Below, one piece after another: positions 8,698 to 17,712 of a stretch of DNA of 64,000 nt (position 1 is its first letter; the number at the start of each line of letters is the position of its first letter). This stretch comes from Actinomadura graeca. GTDB lineage: Bacteria; Actinomycetota; Actinomycetes; Streptosporangiales; Streptosporangiaceae. The stretch covers positions 5,642,001 to 5,706,000 of the forward strand of contig NZ_CP059572.1 in the NCBI RefSeq assembly GCF_019175365.1. The letters are read 5' to 3'. A program made the translations under genes and the position numbers. The notes beneath the pieces were generated by a model. That model was not told the origin of the DNA. It made no database searches and was given only the letters and a program-made list of their open reading frames with translations.

Positions 8698-9534
8698 ATG
8701 GATGTTCTGCGGTACGCGGCCTTCGGGGTCGACGCGAGTGGCGGCAACCCGGCCGGTGTGGTACTCGGGGCGCGTGGCTGTGACGACGCGGAGATGCAAC
8801 GGATTGCCGCCGAGGTAGGCTTCTCGGAGACCGCATTCGCCATAGCGCGTGCGGATGGCGGTATCGAGGTCCGCTACTTCAGTCCGCTCGCCGAAGTGCC
8901 GTTCTGCGGGCACGCAACGATCGCCCTGGCCGTTGCTTACGCGCACCGGCACGGGCCGGGTGAGTTGCGCTTGCACACGAAGGCGGGAGAGGTTCCGGTG
9001 CGGACCACTCGCGATAGGCAAGATGTCTACACAGCGACGCTTACCAGTGTCCGGCCGCGCACTGTCCGGATCGCCCCAGATGACCTCTTCGAGTTACTTG
9101 CCGCCCTACGGTGGGCGACCGCAGACTTGGACCGGGACTTGCCTGTGCGGGCTGCATACGCCGGAGCCTGGCATCCGGTCCTTGCGGTACGGGAACGAGC
9201 TCGACTGGCCGATTTGGACTATGACATGGCGAGGTTGAATCGCCTCATGCTTCGCCAAAACTGGGCGACGGCAAATCTGCTTTGGCGTGAGTCGCCAAAG
9301 GTGTTCCACTCCCGCAATCCCTTCCCGCCAGGTGGCGTACGCGAAGACCCCGCAACCGGCGCAGCCGCAGCGGCCCTAGGTGGCTATCTACGTGAAAGCA
9401 GCCTAGTGAGACCGCCCGTGACGATCACTGTTCGGCAGGGCGAGGACATGGGGCGGCCGAGCATCATCCACGTGACCGTCCCGGAGGGCTCCTCGACCGG
9501 CATTGAGGTCAGCGGCACCGCAGTGGCGATGTGA
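8698..9534 (+). CDS. PhzF-family isomerase/epimerase-like protein
   Basis: 278 residues with the family landmarks in order: GNPAGVVL near residue 17, SETAF with the catalytic glutamate at Glu44 (Glu45 in PhzF), PFCGHATIALAVAYAH, and the second-lobe motif EDPATGAAAAALGGYL. These two pseudo-symmetric lobes bind the substrate between them. PhzF itself isomerises a dihydro-hydroxyanthranilate; most relatives have unknown substrates. No phenazine genes are present, so phenazine synthesis is not implied. The gene follows the oxygenase by 53 bases on the same strand and converges on the RidA-like gene. TAGTCT at 8686-8691 could serve as a -10 box for a near-leaderless transcript. Confidence 0.85.
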   Translation: MDVLRYAAFGVDASGGNPAGVVLGARGCDDAEMQRIAAEVGFSETAFAIARADGGIEVRYFSPLAEVPFCGHATIALAVAYAHRHGPGELRLHTKAGEVPVRTTRDRQDVYTATLTSVRPRTVRIAPDDLFELLAALRWATADLDRDLPVRAAYAGAWHPVLAVRERARLADLDYDMARLNRLMLRQNWATANLLWRESPKVFHSRNPFPPGGVREDPATGAAAAALGGYLRESSLVRPPVTITVRQGEDMGRPSIIHVTVPEGSSTGIEVSGTAVAM

Positions 9535-9537
9535 GAG

Positions 9538-10002
9538 TCAGGTTTGAACCTCGGCGATCATCTCGATCTCCATCGGCGCGTTCAGCGGAAGCCGAGCCAC
9601 CCCCACGACGCTACGGGCGTGCCGGCCCGCTTCTCCGAGAACTGCGACGAGTAGCTCGCTCGCACCGTCGACCACGCTTGCTTGCTCAGTGACGCCATCG
9701 GCGGAGGCGACGTAGCCCGTCACTGTCGCGATCCGGGTCACGTTCGTCAGCCCGGCGACGACGTCGATTGCCGCCAATGCGGCCAGTGCGCACTGGCGCG
9801 CCAGAGCGCGTCCTTGGTCTACTGAGATTCCTTCTCCGATCCGCCCGGTGGCGACCACCTTCCCATCTTTCATTGGGATTTGCCCGGATATGTACACAAT
9901 CTGTCCGGCGCGCACGGCGGGCACGTAGGTGCCTTTGGGCGGGCTGACCAGCGGAAGCTGGAGCCCAAGCGAAGTAAGTCGATCATAAGGGGAGAGGTCC
10001 AT
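9538..10002 (-). CDS. RidA (YjgF/YER057c/UK114) family protein
   Basis: 154 residues. Typical features are GQIVYISGQIPMKDGK near residue 33, a central ALARQCALAALAAI helix and the C-terminal VVGVARLPLNAPMEIEMIA, which contains the conserved arginine that in RidA proteins contacts the imine/enamine acid substrate. Family members are trimeric and hydrolyse reactive 2-aminoacrylate-type imines or have specialised roles in pathways. Its stop lies three bases from the convergent PhzF-like gene, so oxygenase, isomerase and RidA may serve one pathway that makes a reactive amino-acid derivative; this is inference. Confidence 0.85.
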   Translation of the reverse strand: MDLSPYDRLTSLGLQLPLVSPPKGTYVPAVRAGQIVYISGQIPMKDGKVVATGRIGEGISVDQGRALARQCALAALAAIDVVAGLTNVTRIATVTGYVASADGVTEQASVVDGASELLVAVLGEAGRHARSVVGVARLPLNAPMEIEMIAEVQT

Positions 10003-10071
10003 CTGATGACGATAACCGGCCGTTGCCGATCATAGGCGGTGCCGTCGAATGGGCCTTGATCGTTAGGCGAT

Positions 10072-10086
10072 AGTTGTGACACAACT
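10072..10086. promoter_or_regulatory. 15-base palindrome, candidate operator
   Basis: AGTTGTG-A-CACAACT is a perfect inverted repeat about 70 bases before the RidA start and 147 bases before the STAND gene. Its position in the divergent promoter region suggests an operator. No regulator gene is next to it. Confidence 0.4.
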
Positions 10087-10232
10087 TGCCTCTTCGCTAC
10101 GGAAACCTTACTCCCGAGTTAACGATCTTGTGGTGGGTGCTTTGCACTAGGAACTCCGTTGTGCAATCATTGATCCTTCCGTGTGGGGGGATTGCTGATA
10201 AATACTGACAAATTCGGCTGAAGGAGTCCGTC

Positions 10233-13200
10233 GTGGCGCCGGAACCCGTTCAAGTCGTCTTCGTGCACGGAGTGTTCTCTTCATCCACGAAGACCTGGCC
10301 GAACTTCGTTCGTCTCATCGAACAAGATGAAGATCTGGCCGGTGCCGTAACCTTGCTGACGTCCTTCGACTATCCTTCGCCGAAAGTACGCAGACGGCCT
10401 GACCGCAGGATCCCCGAACTCGAAGATCTGGGTCACCTACTGCGCACCTTCTTCCTGAACGAGGTCAGCCCCAGCGCCCCTGTCGTTCTCGTCGCTCACA
10501 GTCAAGGAGGTTTGGTCGCCCAGCGTTTCCTGGCGCAGATGGTCGGTTCCGGGGAAGGCAGAAAGCTCGCCTGTATCAAGCACCTACTCATGTACTGCTG
10601 TCCCAACGACGGCTCGCAGTACATGCTGGCGATGCGCAGATCGCTGTCTCGGCTGTTCAGGCCCCTGTGGTCTCCACAGGAGTCGACCCTGCGCCCACTC
10701 AACAAGGCGCTTGGTGATATCCAGGCAACCGTCGTGCGGGCCATTCTCAACGCCCGGGAAGTTAGTGACTCGACATGCCCGATACCGATTACGGCGGTTG
10801 CGGGTGTCAGCGACAACATCGTTTCACCGCATAATGCGACTGCAGTGTTCCTGGCGCGTCACCATGTCCCGGGAGATCATTTCTCGTCCGTGCGCCCAAC
10901 AAGCGCCGACGAGCAGTCTTATCGTGTCCTGCGAGGGGTCTTGCTCGCTGCTGTGAATGCTGAGAGGGCCAGAGACGTCGCTGCGACGGCGTCTGAGGCC
11001 GGTCATGTGCGGTCGGGTCAGCCGCAGCATCCTGACGGGCCACCCGAAAGGTCTAGTGGTGGTGCTGCTCCACCATCGGCCCTCAGCCACGCGGGTCTTT
11101 CGGCGCCTGGTTCCGACGAATTGATCACTCCGCCGTTTGGCCAGCGGGACGCTGATCTGCAGGGGCGTGACGAGCAGATCGCCGAAATCATTGGCGGTGG
11201 TGTTCCAGCCGAGCCGCAGATCTTGGCCGGCCTGCCCGGTTCCGGTAAGAGCCGGATCGCCCTGGAACTCGCTGACTGGGCACAAAGGGGAGGGCGGGAC
11301 GTTTGGTGGGTTCATGCCAGTCAGTTCAATCTGGCCATGCGTGTTGTCGCTGCGCAAGCAGGTGCTTCTTGGAGCCAGATCGAGGTCTCTTGGCGTGACG
11401 GAAGTAACACCGCGGACCTGGTCTGGGCCCATCTGAACGCTTACGAGAAGCCATGGCTGCTCGTGTTCGACAATGTCGACGACCCGGAGCTTCTCTCGCG
11501 GCTGGGCGGCACGGTCGCCGATGGAGATGGGTGGCTGCGTCGCTCCACAAGCGGCCGTGGCATGGTGGTGGTCACCACCAGGGACCGCAGCCCGGCCACC
11601 TGGGGTGCTTGGAGCACTCTGCGGGAGGTAAAGCCGCTTCCTGAATCGCACGGGGCGACGCTGCTCATCGAGCGGGCGGGCCCCCAGTGCGGCACCAATG
11701 AGGAAGCCCGGAGACTCGCCCAGCGACTGGGCGGGCTGCCATTGGCGCTCCGTGCCGCGGCTGACTACCTGCGGTCGGTCCGGGGCACGGAGGGAGTGGA
11801 CAGCTCCTTGAAGATCGTCGATTTCGAGTCCTACCGCCGAGCGCTAGAGAACCGCTTCAACGAGCCCCCGGGCGTCGCCGACATCCCGCTGGGCGAGGCG
11901 TTCGGCTGGAAGATCGTGCGTAACGTCTTCGAGATGTCCCTGGATCTGATCGACGAACGTGGCAGCCCGCAGGCGGCGCGTCTGATGCGATTGTTCGCCT
12001 GCCTGAATATCGCACAGATTCCGTACAAACTGCTGTTTACTGGTCCGGCTCTGCCGTTGTCGCGGCTGTTCCCCGATCTCCACGACGCGGGCAGGGAGGC
12101 GGCGCTCGGCAGATTGGAGGATCTCTGCTTAATCGATCGGGACGTCCTCTCTTCGGTGGACGGTTCGCAGGTGATCGAGGTGCTGTCCATGCACGCCGTT
12201 GCCCACGGCGTTCTGCGCGAGAGCCAAGAGGTGCACCACAATGCAGATGACTATTACGGCCTGAACATAAGACTACTGCTTAATGCTCTCAAGGATCATC
12301 CTGCAGATCTAGAGAGAAGTTGGCAGATCTGGGGGTTGCTTGCGCCTCACTGCGTGGAAGTGCTTCGCGCCGTGTTGCGCCACCGAAACAGGAGATGGCG
12401 ACGGAGTGTAGTGGTGTTGGCGTTGGAGCTTGCGCGGTCGACCAGCCGCTACCTGATCGTGCGGGGGCTGCTTCGTCCGTTGTACAACCTGCTGCCCGCG
12501 ATCATCGAGAACTGCCGGTCGTACGAGTTCGCTCCGACCGACCGAGAGATCCTCGCCCTGCGTCATGAGAAGGGACGGTTGCTCCTCGAGATCGGAGAGT
12601 CCGAAGCGGCCGAAGAAGAGATGCGCAGTGTCGTCGCGGATCGGGAGGCCACACTGGGTTCGGATGCCCCGGATACATGGGCCAGTCGCCACAAGCTCGC
12701 CCGTGCCATCCTCGACCAGGACGATCCAGATCGTTGGGAAGAGGCCGAGCTCCTGCTGCGCGACATCACCGCTAGGGCCCAACGGGGAATCGATGGGTTT
12801 CGAATCTCTGATACCCAGGTGGTAGCCCATACTCTCGCCCGTGCCGTTCTTCTCCGCCACCACCCGGAGGAAGCTGAGCAGATGCTGCGATGTATCCTGC
12901 GTGTTCGTGGCCATTTGTGGCCAATGGCCACTCCTGAGACTCTTTTTGTTCGCCGCACCCTCGCTCAGTGCATGCTGGCTTACGGTGACCGGAAGAGGGC
13001 AGCCGAGGCCGAGGCTGAGGTCCGTGATGCGTTACAGCGGGTGCCCAAGCAACAACAGGACGCTCCCGTGGCCATGCTTCTGCGCCAGTCGCTGTGCTCG
13101 GCCTTGCTGCTACAGGAGCGGATCAGCGAGGTCCGAGAGATCGCCGAGGACCTGCTGGCGGACATGCGCCGTGTCTGGGGCGACTCCCATCCAACGACGC

Positions 13201-13238
13201 GTGAGTTCAAGATGCGCATGAGTCCGGTTCTGGTCTGA
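10233..13238 (+). CDS. STAND protein: alpha/beta hydrolase, NB-ARC ATPase, TPR repeats
   Basis: 1001 residues from a GTG with AAGGAG six bases upstream. Residues 1-245 form an alpha/beta hydrolase of lipase type: VFVHGVF, a nucleophile elbow VLVAHSQGG with Ser90, and candidate Asp194 and His216. Residues about 300-520 form an NB-ARC switch ATPase: P-loop AGLPGSGKS (Lys339), Walker B LLVFDNVDD (409-417), VVVTTRDR, and GLPLAL at 501-506. The last 450 residues are helical with TPR-like repeats (for example EKGRLLLEIGESEAAEEEMR). This is the layout of NLR-like STAND proteins: repeats sense, ATPase oligomerises, hydrolase acts. Membrane-lipid attack or another suicidal output is a reasonable inference. 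The gene stands alone in a low-GC region. Confidence 0.88.
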   Translation: MAPEPVQVVFVHGVFSSSTKTWPNFVRLIEQDEDLAGAVTLLTSFDYPSPKVRRRPDRRIPELEDLGHLLRTFFLNEVSPSAPVVLVAHSQGGLVAQRFLAQMVGSGEGRKLACIKHLLMYCCPNDGSQYMLAMRRSLSRLFRPLWSPQESTLRPLNKALGDIQATVVRAILNAREVSDSTCPIPITAVAGVSDNIVSPHNATAVFLARHHVPGDHFSSVRPTSADEQSYRVLRGVLLAAVNAERARDVAATASEAGHVRSGQPQHPDGPPERSSGGAAPPSALSHAGLSAPGSDELITPPFGQRDADLQGRDEQIAEIIGGGVPAEPQILAGLPGSGKSRIALELADWAQRGGRDVWWVHASQFNLAMRVVAAQAGASWSQIEVSWRDGSNTADLVWAHLNAYEKPWLLVFDNVDDPELLSRLGGTVADGDGWLRRSTSGRGMVVVTTRDRSPATWGAWSTLREVKPLPESHGATLLIERAGPQCGTNEEARRLAQRLGGLPLALRAAADYLRSVRGTEGVDSSLKIVDFESYRRALENRFNEPPGVADIPLGEAFGWKIVRNVFEMSLDLIDERGSPQAARLMRLFACLNIAQIPYKLLFTGPALPLSRLFPDLHDAGREAALGRLEDLCLIDRDVLSSVDGSQVIEVLSMHAVAHGVLRESQEVHHNADDYYGLNIRLLLNALKDHPADLERSWQIWGLLAPHCVEVLRAVLRHRNRRWRRSVVVLALELARSTSRYLIVRGLLRPLYNLLPAIIENCRSYEFAPTDREILALRHEKGRLLLEIGESEAAEEEMRSVVADREATLGSDAPDTWASRHKLARAILDQDDPDRWEEAELLLRDITARAQRGIDGFRISDTQVVAHTLARAVLLRHHPEEAEQMLRCILRVRGHLWPMATPETLFVRRTLAQCMLAYGDRKRAAEAEAEVRDALQRVPKQQQDAPVAMLLRQSLCSALLLQERISEVREIAEDLLADMRRVWGDSHPTTREFKMRMSPVLV

Positions 13239-13458
13239 TCAATTGATTGTGATCAACATGAATCATTGAACTTTCCGTGCTCTTATGCGTACATCTAGTG
13301 TGACCGGACGCACTCGGATACGCTGAGAGAGTCGAGGTCACCTCAGGCAATGCTCGTGCAGTCCAGAGTCGTCCATGCCGCCTAGCAGTATGGTGTGGAC
13401 CTTTCCGTCCCCGCGCCAAGATCATCGTCGACAGGGAAGAGTGCAGGTGGACACGGTT

Positions 13459-13635
13459 ATGAACTGGTTCAGGCGCGACATGTGGGATGACCAACCGGAT
13501 GATCGGCCGGCGGCGGAGGAGAAGGCACAGGGAGACGAGCACTTACTGGAGATCGCGCAACAGTTAGCCTACGAGCTCGTGCAGGACGGGAACCGTGCAG
13601 CGGAGCGTCACGTCAAGGCCGCTCCGACGTTTTGA
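13459..13635 (+). CDS. Possible small acidic protein, unknown function
   Basis: 58 residues from ATG (MNWFRRDMWDDQ...), or a few more from GTG at 13441, which has AGGGAAGA just before it. The composition is charged and helical (EIAQQLAYELVQDGNRAAE), unlike the arginine/proline-rich noise of false frames. It lies 220 bases after the STAND gene on the same strand. No family is recognised. If real it may be a small partner of the STAND gene, but evidence is thin. Confidence 0.35.
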   Translation: MNWFRRDMWDDQPDDRPAAEEKAQGDEHLLEIAQQLAYELVQDGNRAAERHVKAAPTF

Positions 13636-14831
13636 AGGCGTTGTTGCTTGGACACGCCTGTTAGCATCGGGGATCCTTCTCTTGCCGCCGATCTGCTTCC
13701 GCCGTGCCTCCAGAGGTGCCAGGGCCCTCTGCCCGCATAGTCGATCTCATAGCCATGGCGGTTTGAGATGGCACCGATGATGACTTCATGATCCGGCCTG
13801 CGGCACGCCGGTCGCCAACGGTGACCGCATTGAACTCGCGGGACGGGGCGGTCAGGCGGCTGCGAGGGGCATGCCTTGGTGTCGTGCCGACCCATACCCG
13901 ACCATACCGGTCAACATTGGCTTAAAGACGCTGGAGATGCGTCAGCGATCCGATTCGCCCAGCGCGCTTCCGACACCTAACCGCTGATCCACTGACTGTG
14001 TCCTGATTCTTAGCCAGTAGCCGCGCTGCAAGGTCGATACTCCGAGAGCGATAGTATGGCCGCCGTGCGATAGATAAAGCTGACTTTGTCGCTGCCTTGG
14101 GGCCTGGTTGAGTGGTATGTGGGTGGCTCTCAGCGGGTGGGCGGGATGAACGATGCGGCCGTCTTGCTGTCTGAGGTGCGGCGAACACATGTTCGTCGAT
14201 ACAAAACGTATCACCGGCGGCCCCCCGTTGAGGGATTGGGTTACCCGCTTGCACTCGAATCTAGTTGACCGGGCCTCGGTCGAAAGGTGACGGGGCTCCA
14301 CTTGCCGGTCGGGTCGCAGTCATTCTGTATGAAGTGATCGTGCTAGACCCTCACTTCTCGTATTATTTCTGCTTTTGCGGCGGGGCTAAGCGTATTCGGC
14401 TGTTCAAGTAGCCCTAATGTATAAAGACGCATTGCTCGCGCCGATCATCACGCTAAAGGCCGCGCTGCCGATGTCCGCCTGATGGACGGTGAGCAGGTCG
14501 TGCGCCTAAATGACGATTGATTCCTCTTTGTAACGAGATCATCTGTTTCGAAGATGTGTCATGGTTGTTTGATCATTCGATCATGATATTTTTTACGATG
14601 TATGGCGCACTGGGGCCTACGGTTGGGCAGCGGGTGAGTTCTTTGCGGCGCTTGTGGTCACGGATCTATGTGGCGCGCATATCTTCTTTCCTTGTGGCTA
14701 TGGTCTTTTTCGGCAATATTGTGGTTGATGTGAGTCCCGATCTGTTGTTGGACGTTTGGTTGCCGCGCTCATCAACGGACTAGTGATTGGTTCCGGAGTT
14801 GCTTGGGTGACGTTACCGTTGCCGAGACGTC
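13636..14831. other. Low-GC gene-poor region between the STAND gene and the lanthipeptide locus
   Basis: About 1200 bases. The part from 14300 to 14800 is strikingly AT-rich for this genome. A plus-strand open frame at 14517-14783 could encode an 88-residue protein with one hydrophobic stretch (FLVAMVFFGNIVVDV), but it lacks a convincing ribosome-binding site. No transposase, tRNA or array was recognised. It may mark the right flank of an acquired segment. Confidence 0.4.
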
Positions 14832-17621
14832 TCAGCTGGTCCGTTCTGTGGCCGGGACGGCGGGTGGGTCGATCCAGAGGCGGGGGGCGTGAGGGGCGTG
14901 GAGGCGTCGTAGGAAGGACAGGACTCCGCTGCTTCCGGTGGCCCAGCCACCACTCGTGCCGTGCTGGGAGTGGTCCGGGAGAACGGGGGCGTCCGGGGTG
15001 CCGCCGGCGCGGTCGAGGATGTGCTCAGCGACGGTCGTGGCGTGGTGCTGGTAGGCGGTGTCGCCGGTGACGTCGTGCAGGTCCAAGTAGAACTCGCCCA
15101 GGCCCGCCAGCCCGCAGCACTGCGACACCACGATCATCGTCGGGGCCAGGCGCAGGCAGGCGGCGGCGGCTTGACCGGCCAGGTCCAGATGCTGCGGATC
15201 CGCGGGGGTGGCGACGCGGGTCAGGACCGCGCCGATTCCGGCCAGGCCCTGGCAGAACGAGGCGTGCATCGGCCGGGCGGTGGGACGCCGGGCCGCCTCA
15301 AGGAGCCCCGGCAGGTGGTGGCCGAGCACGGACAGGTATTTGCGCGCCGTCGCCTCGATGGACGGGTCGTTGGTGGCGGCGTGCAGCGCGTGCAGGAAGA
15401 GGGTGGCTCCCGCCAGTCCGTGGGCGAGACCGAGGGTCCGGGACACGGCGGTGCAGTCGTCGTAGTCGACGTCCCGGCCGTCCAGGGCGGACGGGTCGCG
15501 GGCGACGAGATGCCCGGCGTAGCGGACGGCGGCGGAGAGGTGGGCGGCACCGCCGGTCAGGTGCCACAGGTGCAGCCGTCCGAGGCCGATGCCCGTCACC
15601 CCGTGCATGAAGTCGTGCTGCTCGATGCGATGGGGTGGGGGCGAGGGCATGCCGTCGGCCAGGGTGAGGAGGGTGGCGTCGTCGAGGGCCCGGCCCGTGG
15701 CCGCGACGAAGAGCGCCGTGCCGGTGGTGCCCATCATCAGGGAGGCGGGCGGACGCTGGAGGGTGAGCATCCCGCATGACCAGTAGGCCAGAGCGCGCAC
15801 CAGGTCGTCCACGCCGGGACGGTCGAGGTGGTGCAGCAGCTCCATGCCGATTCCGGCGGCCCCGTAGGAGGCGCCCGCGGGGTTGGCGAAGCCGCCGGCC
15901 GACCGCTCCCGGCCCGTCAGCAGGGTTTCGGCGTGGACGATGACCTGGCCGAGGGTGTGGCCGGTGATGGCGGGTAGGTCGATCGGCCGCCGCGGCGATG
16001 CCGTCGATGCCGTCGAGGGGGCAGGCGATGGCGTGGGTTGCGTGACGTGACCGGAGCGCAGCCGTTGGGCCGCGGCGCGGCGCATGGCGGGGTCGGGGCT
16101 CATCAGGCCGACGATCACGCCGGTGCGGTCCCGGCCGTCGAGCAGGGCGGCGACCCGGCCGACGTCGTGATTGCGGGGGTCGCCCGCCAGCCAGACCGGG
16201 GCGAGGCCGGTGACGGCGTAGAAGAGGGTGGCGCCGAGCGAGTAGTAATCGTCCTCGATACAGGGGGGCCGCCGCTGTTCCTGCTCGGGGGAGCTGTAAC
16301 CCGGCGTCCAGCCGTGCAGGGCGGCGCCCTCGACGTGGCTGATCTGGAAGTCGATCAGGTGGGGACGGCCGTCGGCGTCCATCACCACGTTCTTGGGCGC
16401 CAGGTCGCGGGCGATGACCCCGTGCCGGTGGATCTCGTCGAGCGTCGACAGCAGCGCGGCGGCCAGGCCGGCGGCGTCACGTCCGGGACGATCGGGGTCC
16501 GCCCGGTCGGGGCCCGCCCCGTCGGGGGCCGGACGGTCGCGTCCGGTCGTGAACGGGACTGTGTCTTGTGGGGGGGCGACCCCCCACGCCCCCCGGAACG
16601 GCCCGTTGTCGATCACGTCGCGCAGCAGGGTGTGCGCGCCCACGTCCGTGAGCGCCAGGTAGTCGGCGGCGCCGTGCCGGAAATGGTCGATCACCTTCGG
16701 CACACCGGCGACGGACCGCAGCAGGTGCAGCACATGGCGCTCGTGGCTCAGCCAGGTCCGCACGTCGCGGCCCTGGTCGTCCTGGTTGACGTGGGCGAGC
16801 GCCTCCTTGAGGATCACGGTGCGGCCGCCCCCGGGGTCGGTGGCCCGGTAGACGCCGCCCTTGGCGTTGATGGTGATCGCCTCCTGGACGGGATACCGCC
16901 CGCCCAGCGTGATCGGCTGCGGCACGGTGCCCTGACCTGCGGCCGCCGCGTCGCCACCGGGCTGGGCGGTGGCGTGCGCTGCTGCGGCCGCGGCGTCCTG
17001 CGGGGGCTTGGGGGCGAACGGGTCGTCCAGCCATGGAGGCGTCCACACCACCGGTCCGGCGACGCCCGGATGTGCCCGCCCGTCGGGATCGGTCACGCAC
17101 AGGTACAGGTCGCCGTTGTCGTTGAACTCCATGCGGGCGCGGAACGGCCCGTAGCGGTAATAGACGGGGGCGTCCGCCCGTACCCGCCGGTCGCTGTTGA
17201 TCCGCGGGCCGGAGAGGCCGGTCAGCGCGTCGGCCAGGTCGTGTGCCAGGCCGGTCACCCGGTCGGGTGCCGGGTAGACGGTGATGGCCTTGCCGACCGA
17301 GCCCGGCGGCGTCTGCACGGAGTTCAGCTCGTCCAGATGCCCGCGAGAGCGGATGACCTTGAACCGGCACGACGTCGCCGTCAACACCGGGACGGCGCGC
17401 CGCAGCGTCTCGGCCAGCGACAGGGGATGCGCGGAGACATGCAGCTTCCATCCCTGATCAGGGGGCCGGAAGCCGGGATCGTCCACATCGAGCCAGAGGC
17501 CGCCCGGGGTCACCACCCGGCCGCTGCCCTCCAGCAGATCACCGAGCAGCCCGGCGGTCTCCTCCTCGTGTTCAGTGCGGCCGTCCGCGGAACCGGGCGG
17601 GCCGGGGATTCCTGGCGACAT
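14832..17621 (-). CDS. lanL: Class IV-like lanthipeptide synthetase (lyase-kinase-cyclase)
   Basis: 929 residues. The N-terminal 240 residues match the phosphoserine/threonine lyase part of LanKC/LanL enzymes (YYRYGPFRARMEFNDNG). The kinase domain follows: Lys272 in VILKEAL, the catalytic loop VIARDLAPKNVVMD (Asp406), and DFQ at 424-426 in place of DFG. A LanC-like cyclase occupies about 550-910, with a conserved histidine in GLAHGLAG (His734). Predicted zinc ligands are Cys790 (SFCQGLAG) and Cys835-Cys836 (QCCGLAG). Class III enzymes lack zinc ligands; class IV normally has Cys-Cys-His. It phosphorylates, dehydrates and cyclises the precursor encoded just upstream. GAGG lies four bases before the ATG. 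Confidence 0.88.
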   Translation of the reverse strand: MSPGIPGPPGSADGRTEHEEETAGLLGDLLEGSGRVVTPGGLWLDVDDPGFRPPDQGWKLHVSAHPLSLAETLRRAVPVLTATSCRFKVIRSRGHLDELNSVQTPPGSVGKAITVYPAPDRVTGLAHDLADALTGLSGPRINSDRRVRADAPVYYRYGPFRARMEFNDNGDLYLCVTDPDGRAHPGVAGPVVWTPPWLDDPFAPKPPQDAAAAAAHATAQPGGDAAAAGQGTVPQPITLGGRYPVQEAITINAKGGVYRATDPGGGRTVILKEALAHVNQDDQGRDVRTWLSHERHVLHLLRSVAGVPKVIDHFRHGAADYLALTDVGAHTLLRDVIDNGPFRGAWGVAPPQDTVPFTTGRDRPAPDGAGPDRADPDRPGRDAAGLAAALLSTLDEIHRHGVIARDLAPKNVVMDADGRPHLIDFQISHVEGAALHGWTPGYSSPEQEQRRPPCIEDDYYSLGATLFYAVTGLAPVWLAGDPRNHDVGRVAALLDGRDRTGVIVGLMSPDPAMRRAAAQRLRSGHVTQPTPSPAPSTASTASPRRPIDLPAITGHTLGQVIVHAETLLTGRERSAGGFANPAGASYGAAGIGMELLHHLDRPGVDDLVRALAYWSCGMLTLQRPPASLMMGTTGTALFVAATGRALDDATLLTLADGMPSPPPHRIEQHDFMHGVTGIGLGRLHLWHLTGGAAHLSAAVRYAGHLVARDPSALDGRDVDYDDCTAVSRTLGLAHGLAGATLFLHALHAATNDPSIEATARKYLSVLGHHLPGLLEAARRPTARPMHASFCQGLAGIGAVLTRVATPADPQHLDLAGQAAAACLRLAPTMIVVSQCCGLAGLGEFYLDLHDVTGDTAYQHHATTVAEHILDRAGGTPDAPVLPDHSQHGTSGGWATGSSGVLSFLRRLHAPHAPRLWIDPPAVPATERTS

Positions 17622-17639
17622 GTGACCTCACAAGGAAGA

Positions 17640-17677
17640 GGGGCCGGAGCAGGCGATGATCCGCCCGCTCCGGCCCC
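17640..17677 (-). terminator. Hairpin between precursor and synthetase genes (attenuator)
   Basis: GGGGCCGGAGC (17640-17650) pairs perfectly with GCTCCGGCCCC (17667-17677). Inside the loop GGCG and CGCC extend the stem. It lies between the precursor stop at 17713 and the synthetase start at 17621. Such partial terminators commonly raise precursor mRNA over modifying-enzyme mRNA in lanthipeptide operons. Confidence 0.65.
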
Positions 17678-17712
17678 GGGGCTTCACGGTACGTGGACCT
17701 GTCCGCCCCGTA

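Noticed and set aside
8698-9534. Phenazine biosynthesis
   Set aside because: Only a PhzF-family protein is present; no other phz genes lie nearby, and most PhzF relatives have other roles.
14517-14783. 88-codon frame with a hydrophobic stretch
   Set aside because: No ribosome-binding site, AT-rich composition unlike neighbouring genes and no recognisable family; mentioned only in the region entry.
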